Assembly: GCA_964632945.1 (NCBI GenBank)
Contig: CAZWCX010000032.1
Location: forward strand, 1 to 62,235
Direction: 5' to 3'
Length of the DNA stretch: 62,235 nt
Source: CAZWCX01 sp964632945
GTDB lineage: Bacteria; Planctomycetota; MHYJ01; WSZJ01; CAZWCX01
A model generated the notes under the pieces. That model saw nothing but the letters and a program-made list of their open reading frames with translations, did no database searches and was not told the origin of the DNA. Both the position numbers and the translations under genes were made by a program. Shown here one piece after another: positions 36,201 through 43,464 of this stretch; positions within the stretch are counted from its first letter, which is position 1; every line of letters begins with the position of its first letter.

Positions 36201-37046
36201 GGCACCGGCAAGATCCGCCCGCTCCCCGATCTCACCCCCGACACGTTCGACCGGGCCATCGAAGGTCTCGTCCCGGGCCTCCGCAACCTGGCGCTGTGGA
36301 ATTACGGCGAACCGACGCTGAATCGCAATCTGCCGGCGTTCATCGCCGCCGCGAAGCGGCGCGGCGTCGGCGTGGTCAAGGTGTCGTCGAACGTCCACTT
36401 TCTCAACGGCGAGCGGGGCGTGGCGCTGCTCGAGTCGGGGCTCGATGTGTTGATTCTGAGTGTGGACGGGGCCAGCCAGGAAACCTACGCCCGCTTCCGC
36501 CAGAACGGCGACTTCTCGCGGGTGGCCGCGGCGGTGCGGGACCTGTGCGCGGAGAAACGCCGCCGGGGTCTTTCCCGTCCGCGCATCGAGCTGCAGTTCA
36601 TCGTGATGAAGCACAACGAACACGAACTCCCGGAGATGCGGCGACTCGCCGCCGAGTGGGGGGTCGATCGGTTGCGCATCAAGACCTTCGGCGCCGAAGA
36701 TGACGTGAATCGCGACCTCGTTCCCGACGACCCCACCCTCTCCCGATACGCCGCGGACCGGGAGACCCCCAACCGGTCTCATCCCTTCTGCACGATGCCC
36801 TGGGACCATGCGGTGATCAACGTGGACGGGTCGGTGACCCCGTGTTGCTATCTGCGCCCGGACATGGGGCCGCAATTCGTAATGGGAAACGTCTTCGCGA
36901 CGCCATTCCGCGAAATCTGGCGCGGCGCGCCGTATCGGGCGTTTCGCGAGTCGATGCTCCGGGACCGCGCGGCGATGCCGGTCTGCGCCCGGTGCCGGGG
37001 GGGAACCCACGACTTGTTGGCTGCCGTGGAGGAGGTGAAGCCGTGA
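33267..37046 (+). CDS. Giant fusion: MurG-like GT + GT4 glycosyltransferase + radical SAM/SPASM
   Basis: 1259 residues in one uninterrupted frame. (a) ~1-355: MurG-like GT ('GVGLGHLVRSACLAKEI', 'VLAGGGGQPVDAARF', 'SQAGYNAVAEIRALQ'). (b) ~365-745: GT4-type GT-B ('AHDFPPRIGGMETVAREVA', 'SLHGNDLLSPW', 'VSRLARRKGHAVVLRALP' and the donor motif 'EGFGVALLEAAATG'). (c) ~750-960: Arg/Leu-rich connector. (d) ~965-1259: radical SAM with Cys969, Cys973 and Cys976 ('CNLACPTC') and a C-terminal SPASM-type cysteine set (Cys1175, Cys1193/1194, Cys1240, Cys1243). The stop overlaps the next GTG start. The fusion predicts glycosylation and radical chemistry on one pathway intermediate; the product is unknown. 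Confidence 0.85.
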   Translation: MRVLFHAVNGVGLGHLVRSACLAKEIRVLEPSARILVLTNARDVSLLEREGIDYVQVPPRLAEPHADPERALRGFPEDLDHAAALAVLETFRPDLAVFDTHAPVPVVRGAGDLGARRALILRELRPAAMRRFWDGVASLEFDRILLPHEPEEIDRARLPTDLPIEVVGSIVRAVPPSVPGARYPDRAPHLVVLAGGGGQPVDAARFLRAAVDAHWLVRAAIPTLETTLLAGPYAPSLAPVPGLTLASPTPDAPALVAGADLVVSQAGYNAVAEIRALQRAAILVPGARRMEDQSVRARRLVRQGAAVLSPAEPRALADRIETLLARHGTRLRRMERAHARRPLIACNREAAERLLRLVRRPRGPVRRVVLVAHDFPPRIGGMETVAREVASGLARQGLNVTVYTTLRVGPSDVPGVNVRRLYTPLRDPLHIDLTRDLLITLAALPQDAPDAIHLCHAGLSSWVPALRAGWPALVSVSLHGNDLLSPWVHAGCAPAVQRSGTEAGLRAADRVLPVSRFSRGLADNAGAAPKRLALTLNAVDPATFAPGIPDADLAAELGIAPDDEVVLTVSRLARRKGHAVVLRALPALLRRRPRVRYVFTGANDSLARELADLSRSLGVASRVTATGLLSAQRIPALMRLARLFVLVPEERDPGDVEGFGVALLEAAATGLPCIASRTGGVPEAVSDGRTGVLVPPGDPEALARELERLLGDPESADRLGRAGRDRVLRDFTWDRTCDSFRSAWDTAEAPPPPDLAALREFAAAPTVSEYPHVHDLRARCASVRHGADLRHLARAEARRLRLDSERRREEFRRAAERGRPLRLRATGDGERLLPAALDDAVGLLHPPEAELRLRRFLDPDFLAHALPRLGGVFLHHSVPAPDPAGVGRRLAALPPETFSKIRSLRLHLSAEARADGRLALSTAPEVHALRSTLSARGIAVAPPPELMRYLSITPAGGPPTAMIEPTNHCNLACPTCPTGTGKIRPLPDLTPDTFDRAIEGLVPGLRNLALWNYGEPTLNRNLPAFIAAAKRRGVGVVKVSSNVHFLNGERGVALLESGLDVLILSVDGASQETYARFRQNGDFSRVAAAVRDLCAEKRRRGLSRPRIELQFIVMKHNEHELPEMRRLAAEWGVDRLRIKTFGAEDDVNRDLVPDDPTLSRYAADRETPNRSHPFCTMPWDHAVINVDGSVTPCCYLRPDMGPQFVMGNVFATPFREIWRGAPYRAFRESMLRDRAAMPVCARCRGGTHDLLAAVEEVKP

Positions 37047-38368
37047 GCGCGGTCGTTTCCTTCTTTCCCGTCCCGGTTCCGGAAGCGCCGGGAGCGGCGC
37101 TGGACCACTACAAGCGTACGCTCCGGGACGCCCAGCCGTCGATGGAGGCGCCGCAGTGGCGGCTCGATCCGGGAAACGCCGGGCTATTGGCCCGGGGTGT
37201 CGGTGAACTCGCGGCGCGCGGGGTGCGGAAATTGGATGTCGTCCTGCCGGCCGAAGACCTGACCGACGACGAGACCGTGGTCGCCGACGAACCGGCGCTC
37301 GTTCCGATCCTCCGGCGACTGCGCGACCGCCTGCCCGCCGGCTTCGACTTGAGATACCTCCTGTCGGTGGGGCGGCCGTACATCCTGCCGCCGCCCTCGC
37401 TGGACATCTCCACCAACGATCTCTGCGGCCTCGAGTGCGTGATGTGCGCGAACCGCAACGACCGTCGCGATCCTCTCACCCTGGCGCCCCGGGAGGTGGC
37501 AGACCTCATCCGCGAAGCGGCGGCGTGGGGAGTGCCGCGCGTCGCGCTGACCGGAGCGGGAGAGCCGTTCCGGGACCCGCACATGCTCTCTCACATGCGC
37601 CTGGCCCACGATCTCGGCCTGCTGGTAACGGTCACCAGCAACGGCTTCCCGATCACGGAATCGCTCGCGGCCGAACTGGCCGGAATGCGGGCGTCGCTCT
37701 CCATCTCCCTCCACGCGGCCAAGGACGAAACGGAGGATCACATCACGGGCGTACGCGGCAGCGCGGTCCGGGCCTGGACGGCGATTCGGCGGCTGGCGGC
37801 CGCCCGCGACCGCGCGGGTGCCCGCGGACGCATGTTCGTCAGCGTCTCGACCGTGATCCAGCGCGACAACGTCGAGGAGGTGCTCGACCTCGTGCACCGG
37901 TCCCACCAGGAAGGCTGCGACGGCCACAATCTTCAGCCCGTCAACCTGCAGCACGGCACGTTCCGGGCCGGCGAAGTCCTGCGCCGGGACGATGTCGCGC
38001 TCATGGCGCGCCTGTGGCCCACGACCGCGCAGGCGGACGCGCTCGACCGGTTGTTCGACGGGCTCGTCGATTTCCGCCGCCGGCACCGTCACATCCGCAC
38101 ACCGGAGGACCGTCTTCGCCTTTTTCGCCGCTACTTCGCCGATTCTTCCCGCGAGTCCCTCCAGGTCGCCTGCCGCGTCGGCGAGTGGTTCCTCGGCATC
38201 GACCATCGGGGACGCGTCAAGCCCTGCTACCGACTGCCGTGGAGCCTCGGGGATGCCCGGAATCGCCCGGTCCGTCGGCTGTGGAATTCCCGCGCGTATG
38301 CCGAGGTGCGCCGGACCGTCGACGCCTGCCCCCTGACCTGCATGAACAATTGCTTCTTCCGGAGCTGA
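37043..38368 (+). CDS. Radical SAM/SPASM-like enzyme
   Basis: 441 residues from GTG 37043, overlapping the upstream TGA. Radical SAM motif CxxxCxxC at Cys128, Cys132 and Cys135 ('CGLECVMC'), then 'VALTGAGEPFRDPHML' (the GGE-like SAM-binding strand), 'TVTSNGFPIT' and 'SISLHAAKDETEDHITG'. C-terminal auxiliary-cluster candidates are 'VACRVGEWF', 'VKPCYRLPW' and 'ACPLTCMNNCF'. An N-terminal ~120-residue alpha/beta region precedes the barrel. It resembles SPASM proteins that act on peptides or sugars, but the substrate is unknown. Third gene of the cassette. Confidence 0.82.
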   Translation: MSAVVSFFPVPVPEAPGAALDHYKRTLRDAQPSMEAPQWRLDPGNAGLLARGVGELAARGVRKLDVVLPAEDLTDDETVVADEPALVPILRRLRDRLPAGFDLRYLLSVGRPYILPPPSLDISTNDLCGLECVMCANRNDRRDPLTLAPREVADLIREAAAWGVPRVALTGAGEPFRDPHMLSHMRLAHDLGLLVTVTSNGFPITESLAAELAGMRASLSISLHAAKDETEDHITGVRGSAVRAWTAIRRLAAARDRAGARGRMFVSVSTVIQRDNVEEVLDLVHRSHQEGCDGHNLQPVNLQHGTFRAGEVLRRDDVALMARLWPTTAQADALDRLFDGLVDFRRRHRHIRTPEDRLRLFRRYFADSSRESLQVACRVGEWFLGIDHRGRVKPCYRLPWSLGDARNRPVRRLWNSRAYAEVRRTVDACPLTCMNNCFFRS

Positions 38369-38370
38369 CC

Positions 38371-39561
38371 ATGGTCCCGGTCGCCTGCGAACGTCGGTTG
38401 ATCCTCACCCGCGACGTGCTTGCGCGGCTCGGGGACCTGCCGTCCCGACTGCGGGAGGAGGGGGCCGGCGCGGTGGCGGTCGTCATGCCCGAAAGCGAAC
38501 CGGTACCCGCCTCGTTCCGCAATGGAATGCCGTCACGCCCCGACCTTCCGCCCCTGCTCGACGCCGTGGCCCCGGTCCGCCGTTTCCTCGACGACCTGCG
38601 CGCGCTGGGGATCGCCGCGCGCGCGGAAGGGTTCCCGCCCGGAATCTTCGACGCCGCCGACCCCCCGCTCCCGGTCACCGCCATGATCGAAGTTTCCAGT
38701 CGCTGCAACCTGCGCTGCCCGCTCTGTTCCGTCGGCCGGCGGGCCTTGCCCAGGTGGAACGACATGCCGGTGGACGTCTTTGCCCGGATCGTGCGCGAAC
38801 TGTCCCCTTCGGTTCGGCGCCTCGCGCTCCACAACCTCGGCGAACCGCTGCTGCATCGTGATCTCCCCGCCCTGGTGCGCCTCGCCAAGGAGTCCGGCAT
38901 CGCCGAGGTGTTCCTTTCCACGAATCTCGCCGTCGATGCGCCCGACCGCGTTCGCGCGCTGGCCCGCAGCGGCATCGACGAGATCGTCTGTTCCCTCGAC
39001 GGCGCCTCGCCGGCGACCTATCCGGTGTACCGCGTGGGCGGAGATTTCCCGGTCGTGCTGCGCAACCTCGAGGCCTTGACCGGGGAACGCCGCGCGATCG
39101 CGCCACGCGGTCCCCGGATCCGCCTCCAGTTCCTGTTGTTCCGCCACAACCAGGAGGAGCGCGCGGCCTTCCGTGAGCTGGCGGGCCGGTACGGGGTCGG
39201 CTACGAAATCAAGGTCGCCTCCGCGCCGCGCGGCGAGGAGGACTGGCTGCCCGAGGATCCCACTCTGCGCCGCCGGGAGCGGGAAGCGGATCACGGATGG
39301 TGCACACGCCCCTACAACCATACGACCATCCTCTCGGACGGCACGGTCGTCCCCTGCTGCAAGGACGCAAGTGGACGGCATGCCCTGGGGAACGCGGCGG
39401 ACGTCGAGTTTGCGCAAGTCTGGCGGGGCGCGGAGTACCGTGAGTTCCGCTCGACACTGCTCCGGGAGAAGTCGTCCCTGCCGTTGTGCCGCTCCTGCCC
39501 CGGAGGCTGGTTCCTGGGAAGCAATGTCGTGGAATGCGGAGAGGACCCATGGCCCGCGTGA
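38371..39561 (+). CDS. Radical SAM/SPASM enzyme
   Basis: 396 residues from ATG 38371 with GGAG just upstream, two bases after the preceding stop. An N-terminal ~100-residue domain leads to 'MIEVSSRCNLRCPLCSVG' (Cys112, Cys116, Cys119). 'LALHNLGEPLLHRDLP', 'VFLSTNLAVDAP' and 'IDEIVCSLDGASP' follow the usual barrel order. SPASM-type cysteines occur in 'HGWCTRPYNH', 'VVPCCKD' and 'LCRSCPGG'. It is clearly paralogous to the radical SAM part of the giant fusion at 33267, including the entry 'MIE' strand. The last 13 bases overlap the next gene. Confidence 0.85.
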   Translation: MVPVACERRLILTRDVLARLGDLPSRLREEGAGAVAVVMPESEPVPASFRNGMPSRPDLPPLLDAVAPVRRFLDDLRALGIAARAEGFPPGIFDAADPPLPVTAMIEVSSRCNLRCPLCSVGRRALPRWNDMPVDVFARIVRELSPSVRRLALHNLGEPLLHRDLPALVRLAKESGIAEVFLSTNLAVDAPDRVRALARSGIDEIVCSLDGASPATYPVYRVGGDFPVVLRNLEALTGERRAIAPRGPRIRLQFLLFRHNQEERAAFRELAGRYGVGYEIKVASAPRGEEDWLPEDPTLRRREREADHGWCTRPYNHTTILSDGTVVPCCKDASGRHALGNAADVEFAQVWRGAEYREFRSTLLREKSSLPLCRSCPGGWFLGSNVVECGEDPWPA

Positions 39562-40061
39562 TCGGAGGGGGAGCCGAAGCGGGTCCGGGCCCGCTCGTCG
39601 TGGAGGTGACGGCCGATGCTCCGGAAGCCGCGGCCTCCCCGCGGGCGATCGTGCGGATCCGTGTGGCGGACGCGGATCTGGCGGCGCGCCTGGAAGGGGC
39701 CTTGGCGGAACGACTGCAGGCCTCGCTGTCCGCGCCTGCGATCGCGAAGACGCGCACGGTTCGGATTCGCTCGCGCGCCGGGCTGATCCGTCGGGCCTCC
39801 GCCGTGCCCGGCGCGGTGGTGCTGGTCCCGGTGACACGCCGGAACGCTGCCGCCCTTCCCGGCCTGGTCGCGGCGATCGGCGCAGCGGGCGCCGCCGGCA
39901 TTCAACTGATCTGGGACGGCCGACGTCCGCCCCGCGAAGTCGCCGAGGCGCCCGTCTTTGAAGTCCTGGAAGAGCGACGGGGACGCCCGGAGGGCGCCCC
40001 GGTTCTTCTGGCCTCCGTCCGCGAACCTGTGGAGGCGCTGCGTCGGGCGGTGCGACCTTGA
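39549..40061 (+). CDS. Orphan 170-residue protein ending the GT/radical-SAM cassette
   Basis: 170 residues from ATG 39549, which lies inside the end of the radical SAM gene and has GAGAGG upstream; an earlier in-frame ATG (39486) would deepen the overlap. The sequence is Ala/Val/Arg-rich with no cysteine, no signal peptide and no membrane segment. It alternates short strands and helices ('GAVVLVPVTRRNAAALPGLV', 'GIQLIWDGRRPPREV'), suggesting a small alpha/beta domain. It recalls the N-terminal domains in front of the radical SAM barrels in this cassette, but I cannot assign a family. Tight coupling suggests a partner or accessory subunit. Confidence 0.65.
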   Translation: MARVIGGGAEAGPGPLVVEVTADAPEAAASPRAIVRIRVADADLAARLEGALAERLQASLSAPAIAKTRTVRIRSRAGLIRRASAVPGAVVLVPVTRRNAAALPGLVAAIGAAGAAGIQLIWDGRRPPREVAEAPVFEVLEERRGRPEGAPVLLASVREPVEALRRAVRP

Positions 40062-40178
40062 GGCCGGGAGGTCGGGGAGGGAGACGGAATCGGACGCGAT
40101 TCCGGGCCCGCGAGGAAGGAATCGGCCGGGGGTCGGGGGGCGACGGTCCGTCACCCCCGGCAGGCGAGGATCGGAAGC

Positions 40179-40613
40179 CTAATCGCGAACGATGTTTCCG
40201 GTTTCGTCCATCTTCCACCGGCCCTGCTGGTCGATCTCATCGTCCTCGAAGGAGTCATTCTTGTTCTTGTTGGTCTTGTGAAGGTTGAAATAACCCTTGG
40301 GCAGATCGCCCTTGCGCTTGTACTGTTCCTCCCAACTGCGCGGCTTGACGCCGTCCGTATCGACCAGGACGACCGTCCCGCCGTCCATGATGTTGATCAT
40401 GGGCACCGTGACCCCGTTGACCTTCACGTTTTCGAGCTTGCCGTCGCCCGGGATGTTGATCGCCTGGAGCGCCGGTTGCGCGGGGACCGCGTTGGCCGGG
40501 GCGGCCGTTCGATCGGTGGCGGGAGGCGTCGGCACCTCGATCGGGACCGGTTTGACGTCTTCGGAGCAACCGATCAGGACGAACGACAGGGTCAGAGCGG
40601 CGAGTCTTCTCAT
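40179..40613 (-). CDS. Small lipoprotein of unknown function
   Basis: 144 residues. The N-terminus 'MRRLAALTLSFVLIGCSED' is a lipoprotein signal with lipobox L-I-G-C and lipidated Cys16. A Pro/Ala/Thr-rich linker (~25-50) is followed by a compact domain with 'IPGDGKLENVKVNGVTVPMI' and a charged C-terminus rich in Lys, Asn and Asp. No family recognised. A TTGACT -35-like element lies upstream on the minus strand (40682-40677), but the corresponding -10 is weak. Divergent from the gene at 40701, convergent with the radical-SAM cassette. Confidence 0.75.
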   Translation of the reverse strand: MRRLAALTLSFVLIGCSEDVKPVPIEVPTPPATDRTAAPANAVPAQPALQAINIPGDGKLENVKVNGVTVPMINIMDGGTVVLVDTDGVKPRSWEEQYKRKGDLPKGYFNLHKTNKNKNDSFEDDEIDQQGRWKMDETGNIVRD

Positions 40614-40700
40614 GGCGTGCTCCTCGAGCGGACCTTCGGGTCGGGACCGGGCGAGCTTTCCACATCTCCAAACCCAAGTCAAGGACAAGCGGAGGCCCGC

Positions 40701-42062
40701 ATGACCGGCAACGATGCGCTGTTGCAGCTCCAGTGCCTGGTTCACGGCCGCGCCGATGCGGGGTCGGCCAGGGCGTGGGACGAATTCGTGCGCCTGGGTC
40801 TCGCGGTGAGCGCGGAACCCGCCGGTCTCAAGCAAGCCGCGGAACTCGCCGACCTGGCGGACCGATACCGTGCACGCACGGCGGAAGAATTGAAGAAGAC
40901 GCTGGCGGAACTGGAAGAGGACCTTCGCAGCGATTTCCATCGGATGACCTCGTTCCGCTCGACCCTCGAGCGCGAGGAACGCGATCGCGCGCGGATCCGG
41001 CGCGCGCTGGCCTCGTTCGACCATGCCCGCGACCACGAAGAAACCCGGAACGCGGTGGCCGCGCGGGAACAGGCGGCGCCCGATGCACAGTTCTTCGGTT
41101 GTCCCGGCCGATCGACGCTGTGGGCGATTTCCTCCCGGGGCCTGCGCGCGACCGGGGCGTTGCAGGCGAGGATCGACCGCTACGGGGCGGCGCCGTTTCA
41201 GGAGTTTCTCGCGCGCTTCGCGAAAGCCGACGAAGCGATGGCGCGATTCACGAGAGACCGGCAACGGCTGGATGCCGCCCTGCCGTACGTTCCCAAGGGG
41301 CGGACGTTCGTCATCGACGGACTCCTGAAAAGCGGATTGGCTCTCCCCCGCATGGTGGAGGCGTACCAAAAGGCGCTGGACGACACGAACCGCTCGTACT
41401 TCCTCGTGGAACGTCCGCACGTGGCGGTGGCGCTGGTTCGGGGAGAGAAGGCCGCCACGGATTTCGGCCCGGCCGCCGCCGCCTACGACCGGGCGTACGA
41501 GCGACTGGTGGCCGCGGGGGGGTTCGCCCGCGGTCCCGTGCTTCGTGGCGCGGTGAAATCGGTGGTCCGAATGCCGGACACCGATGCCGCCATCGCGCGA
41601 TTCATCGACCTGTATCGCGGGCTCGCCTCTCTGCGCGTCACCGGAGACGAAGCCGTGCGGATCGCCGCCCGCCTGCTGCCGGCGCACGGCACGGCCGGGG
41701 AAGTCGTGACCCGGTTTCGCGAGGCTCAGGGGCGCATCCAGGCGGAAATGCGCAGCCAGGTCCCCTACCCGGCGGCGGCCGCTGCCGCGATCGTCTCCGG
41801 CGCCCGCGACACCGCGCACATGAACGAACTCATCCATCGCTTCCGAGCCATCCTGGACGAACTCGCCCGGCAACACGCCTTCTCCGGAAGCGCCCCGGCG
41901 TGCACGGCGGATCTGCCCTTCTGCCCCGGCACACCCGCCGAGATCGTCGATCTGCTCCACGCCTTCGTGGCGATCCTGGCCTCCCGGGCGCCCGGTCCGC
42001 GCTGGGGCTCCGCCGAGGAGTTCGAGACCGCCTGCGCGTTCGCGCGCCGATTCGCGTATTGA
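40701..42062 (+). CDS. Helical cytoplasmic protein of unknown function
   Basis: 453 residues from ATG 40701 with GGAGG five bases upstream. Composition is strongly helical: residues ~50-115 are charged and coiled-coil-like ('ELKKTLAELEEDLRSDFHRM'), and a Leu/Ala-rich helical body follows. There is no signal peptide, membrane segment or catalytic motif I recognise. The codon-position pattern and SD support a real gene. It runs in the same direction as the MFS gene 58 bases later. Confidence 0.65.
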   Translation: MTGNDALLQLQCLVHGRADAGSARAWDEFVRLGLAVSAEPAGLKQAAELADLADRYRARTAEELKKTLAELEEDLRSDFHRMTSFRSTLEREERDRARIRRALASFDHARDHEETRNAVAAREQAAPDAQFFGCPGRSTLWAISSRGLRATGALQARIDRYGAAPFQEFLARFAKADEAMARFTRDRQRLDAALPYVPKGRTFVIDGLLKSGLALPRMVEAYQKALDDTNRSYFLVERPHVAVALVRGEKAATDFGPAAAAYDRAYERLVAAGGFARGPVLRGAVKSVVRMPDTDAAIARFIDLYRGLASLRVTGDEAVRIAARLLPAHGTAGEVVTRFREAQGRIQAEMRSQVPYPAAAAAAIVSGARDTAHMNELIHRFRAILDELARQHAFSGSAPACTADLPFCPGTPAEIVDLLHAFVAILASRAPGPRWGSAEEFETACAFARRFAY

Positions 42063-42098
42063 GGTCGGTTTTCCTCATTTCTCTTGTCGGGGCTTCGA

Positions 42099-42119
42099 CC
42101 GGACCGGATCATGGTCCGG
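42099..42119 (+). promoter_or_regulatory. Inverted repeat directly before the MFS start codon
   Basis: CCGGACC (42099-42105) and GGTCCGG (42113-42119) form a perfect 7-bp inverted repeat with a 7-nt centre, ending one base before ATG 42121. In the mRNA the hairpin would cover the ribosome entry site; in DNA it could be an operator. Confidence 0.4.
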
Positions 42120-42120
42120 C

Positions 42121-43437
42121 ATGCCCCCGTCCGTGCCCTCCCCCGGGCTGCCGCCCCGCACCCCGATCCTCGCGACCCTCGATGTCTGGTATCGTTCCCA
42201 CCCGCGTGAGGTCTGGGTCCTCTTTCTCGGCAACCTCTGCTCGTCCATGGGCACCGCCTTTTACTTCCCGATGCTCACCATCTTCCTGCGCGAGCGGCTC
42301 TCCATCGGCATGGCCTGGATCGGGACCCTCTTCCTGATCTCCGGCCTCGTCGGGGCGATCGGCTCGTGGCTGGGCGGAGAGTGGTCCGACCGGGTCGGGC
42401 GCAAGCCGGTCATGATCTTCGCCCTCGCCGGTCGGGGGGTCACCGCCGCCGCCATGGCCGTCCTCGCCTGGCTCCACCCCGCTCCCGCGCCCGTGGCCCT
42501 CGTGCTGATTCTCTCTTCGTTCATGGGCCACTTTTTCAACCCCGCCTGCGACGCCTACATGGCGGACGTCCTTCCGGAACACAGGCGGGTGCAGGGATAC
42601 GGTCTCATCCGGGTGGCCCGCAACGTCGGCTGGGCGCTCGGCCCCCTGATGAGCGGCCTGCTGGCGTTGATCTCGTACCCCTTGCTGTTCCTGGTCACGG
42701 CCTGCGCCATGGCGATCGGGGCGGGGGTCATCCGGACGCTCACGAAGGAGCCGGGATCGCCGCAGCCCGGCCGACGATTCCGGTGGCGGGACCTCTCGGC
42801 GATCGCCGGTGACCGGGCCTTCATGGCCTACAGCGCCGGATGCGTACTCCTCTTCACCGTCATGGCGCAGTTGATTACCACGCTCTCCGATTGGTCCTTG
42901 GAGCACGCGCGCATCACGAAGCCCGAGATGGGAATCGTCTACGCAATCAACGGGACGATCGTGGTCCTCTTCCAGATCCCGGTGGCCCGGTTCCTGTCCC
43001 GGTTGCGGCTCACTTCTGCGCTCATCCTCGGCGCGGCGGTTTACGCGCTTGCCTACGGATCGATGGCGTTCGCGCGCACCTTCCCGGCGATCGCCGGGCT
43101 CATGATCGGCATCACGCTGGCGGAAATCATCGTGGCGCCATCCACGGTGACGCTGGCGGCCAACCTCTCGCCGCACGAAGCGCGGGGCCGCTACATGGGC
43201 GTGTTCGGCCTGTTCCACCAGTTGGGATGGAGTCTCGGCCCCTGGATCGGCGGAATGGCCCTGGAGGGCTTCGCCCCGCATCCGGAGCGAACCTGGTACC
43301 TGCTGGGCGGGATCGGCTGGGCGTCGGTCGTCGCGTTCCTCGCCTTGCGCCCCCGGATCCAGGCGTCGGCGGACCGGCCCGAAGCGGATCCCCCCATCCC
43401 CGTCCCCGGCGCGGCCCGGGCCCCCGCCCCCCCCTGA
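42121..43437 (+). CDS. Major facilitator superfamily transporter
   Basis: 438 residues with about 12 hydrophobic segments. The MFS motif A between TM2 and TM3 is clear ('GGEWSDRVGRKPVM'), and the central cytoplasmic loop near residue 205-220 divides two six-helix halves. The pattern resembles drug/efflux-type MFS proteins; the substrate is unknown. The C-terminal 25 residues are Pro/Ala-rich. An inverted repeat sits immediately before the ATG. It converges with the GGDEF-like gene, 27 bases between stops. Confidence 0.85.
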   Translation: MPPSVPSPGLPPRTPILATLDVWYRSHPREVWVLFLGNLCSSMGTAFYFPMLTIFLRERLSIGMAWIGTLFLISGLVGAIGSWLGGEWSDRVGRKPVMIFALAGRGVTAAAMAVLAWLHPAPAPVALVLILSSFMGHFFNPACDAYMADVLPEHRRVQGYGLIRVARNVGWALGPLMSGLLALISYPLLFLVTACAMAIGAGVIRTLTKEPGSPQPGRRFRWRDLSAIAGDRAFMAYSAGCVLLFTVMAQLITTLSDWSLEHARITKPEMGIVYAINGTIVVLFQIPVARFLSRLRLTSALILGAAVYALAYGSMAFARTFPAIAGLMIGITLAEIIVAPSTVTLAANLSPHEARGRYMGVFGLFHQLGWSLGPWIGGMALEGFAPHPERTWYLLGGIGWASVVAFLALRPRIQASADRPEADPPIPVPGAARAPAPP

Positions 43438-43464
43438 CCTCGCCGCCGCGGGCGGCGCGGGCGG

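Noticed and set aside
33267..37046. Assembly artefact joining separate genes in the giant fusion
   Set aside because: The frame is open throughout, linkers between domains are of normal length and composition, and the coupling pattern matches its neighbours; kept as one gene, though read mapping would settle it.
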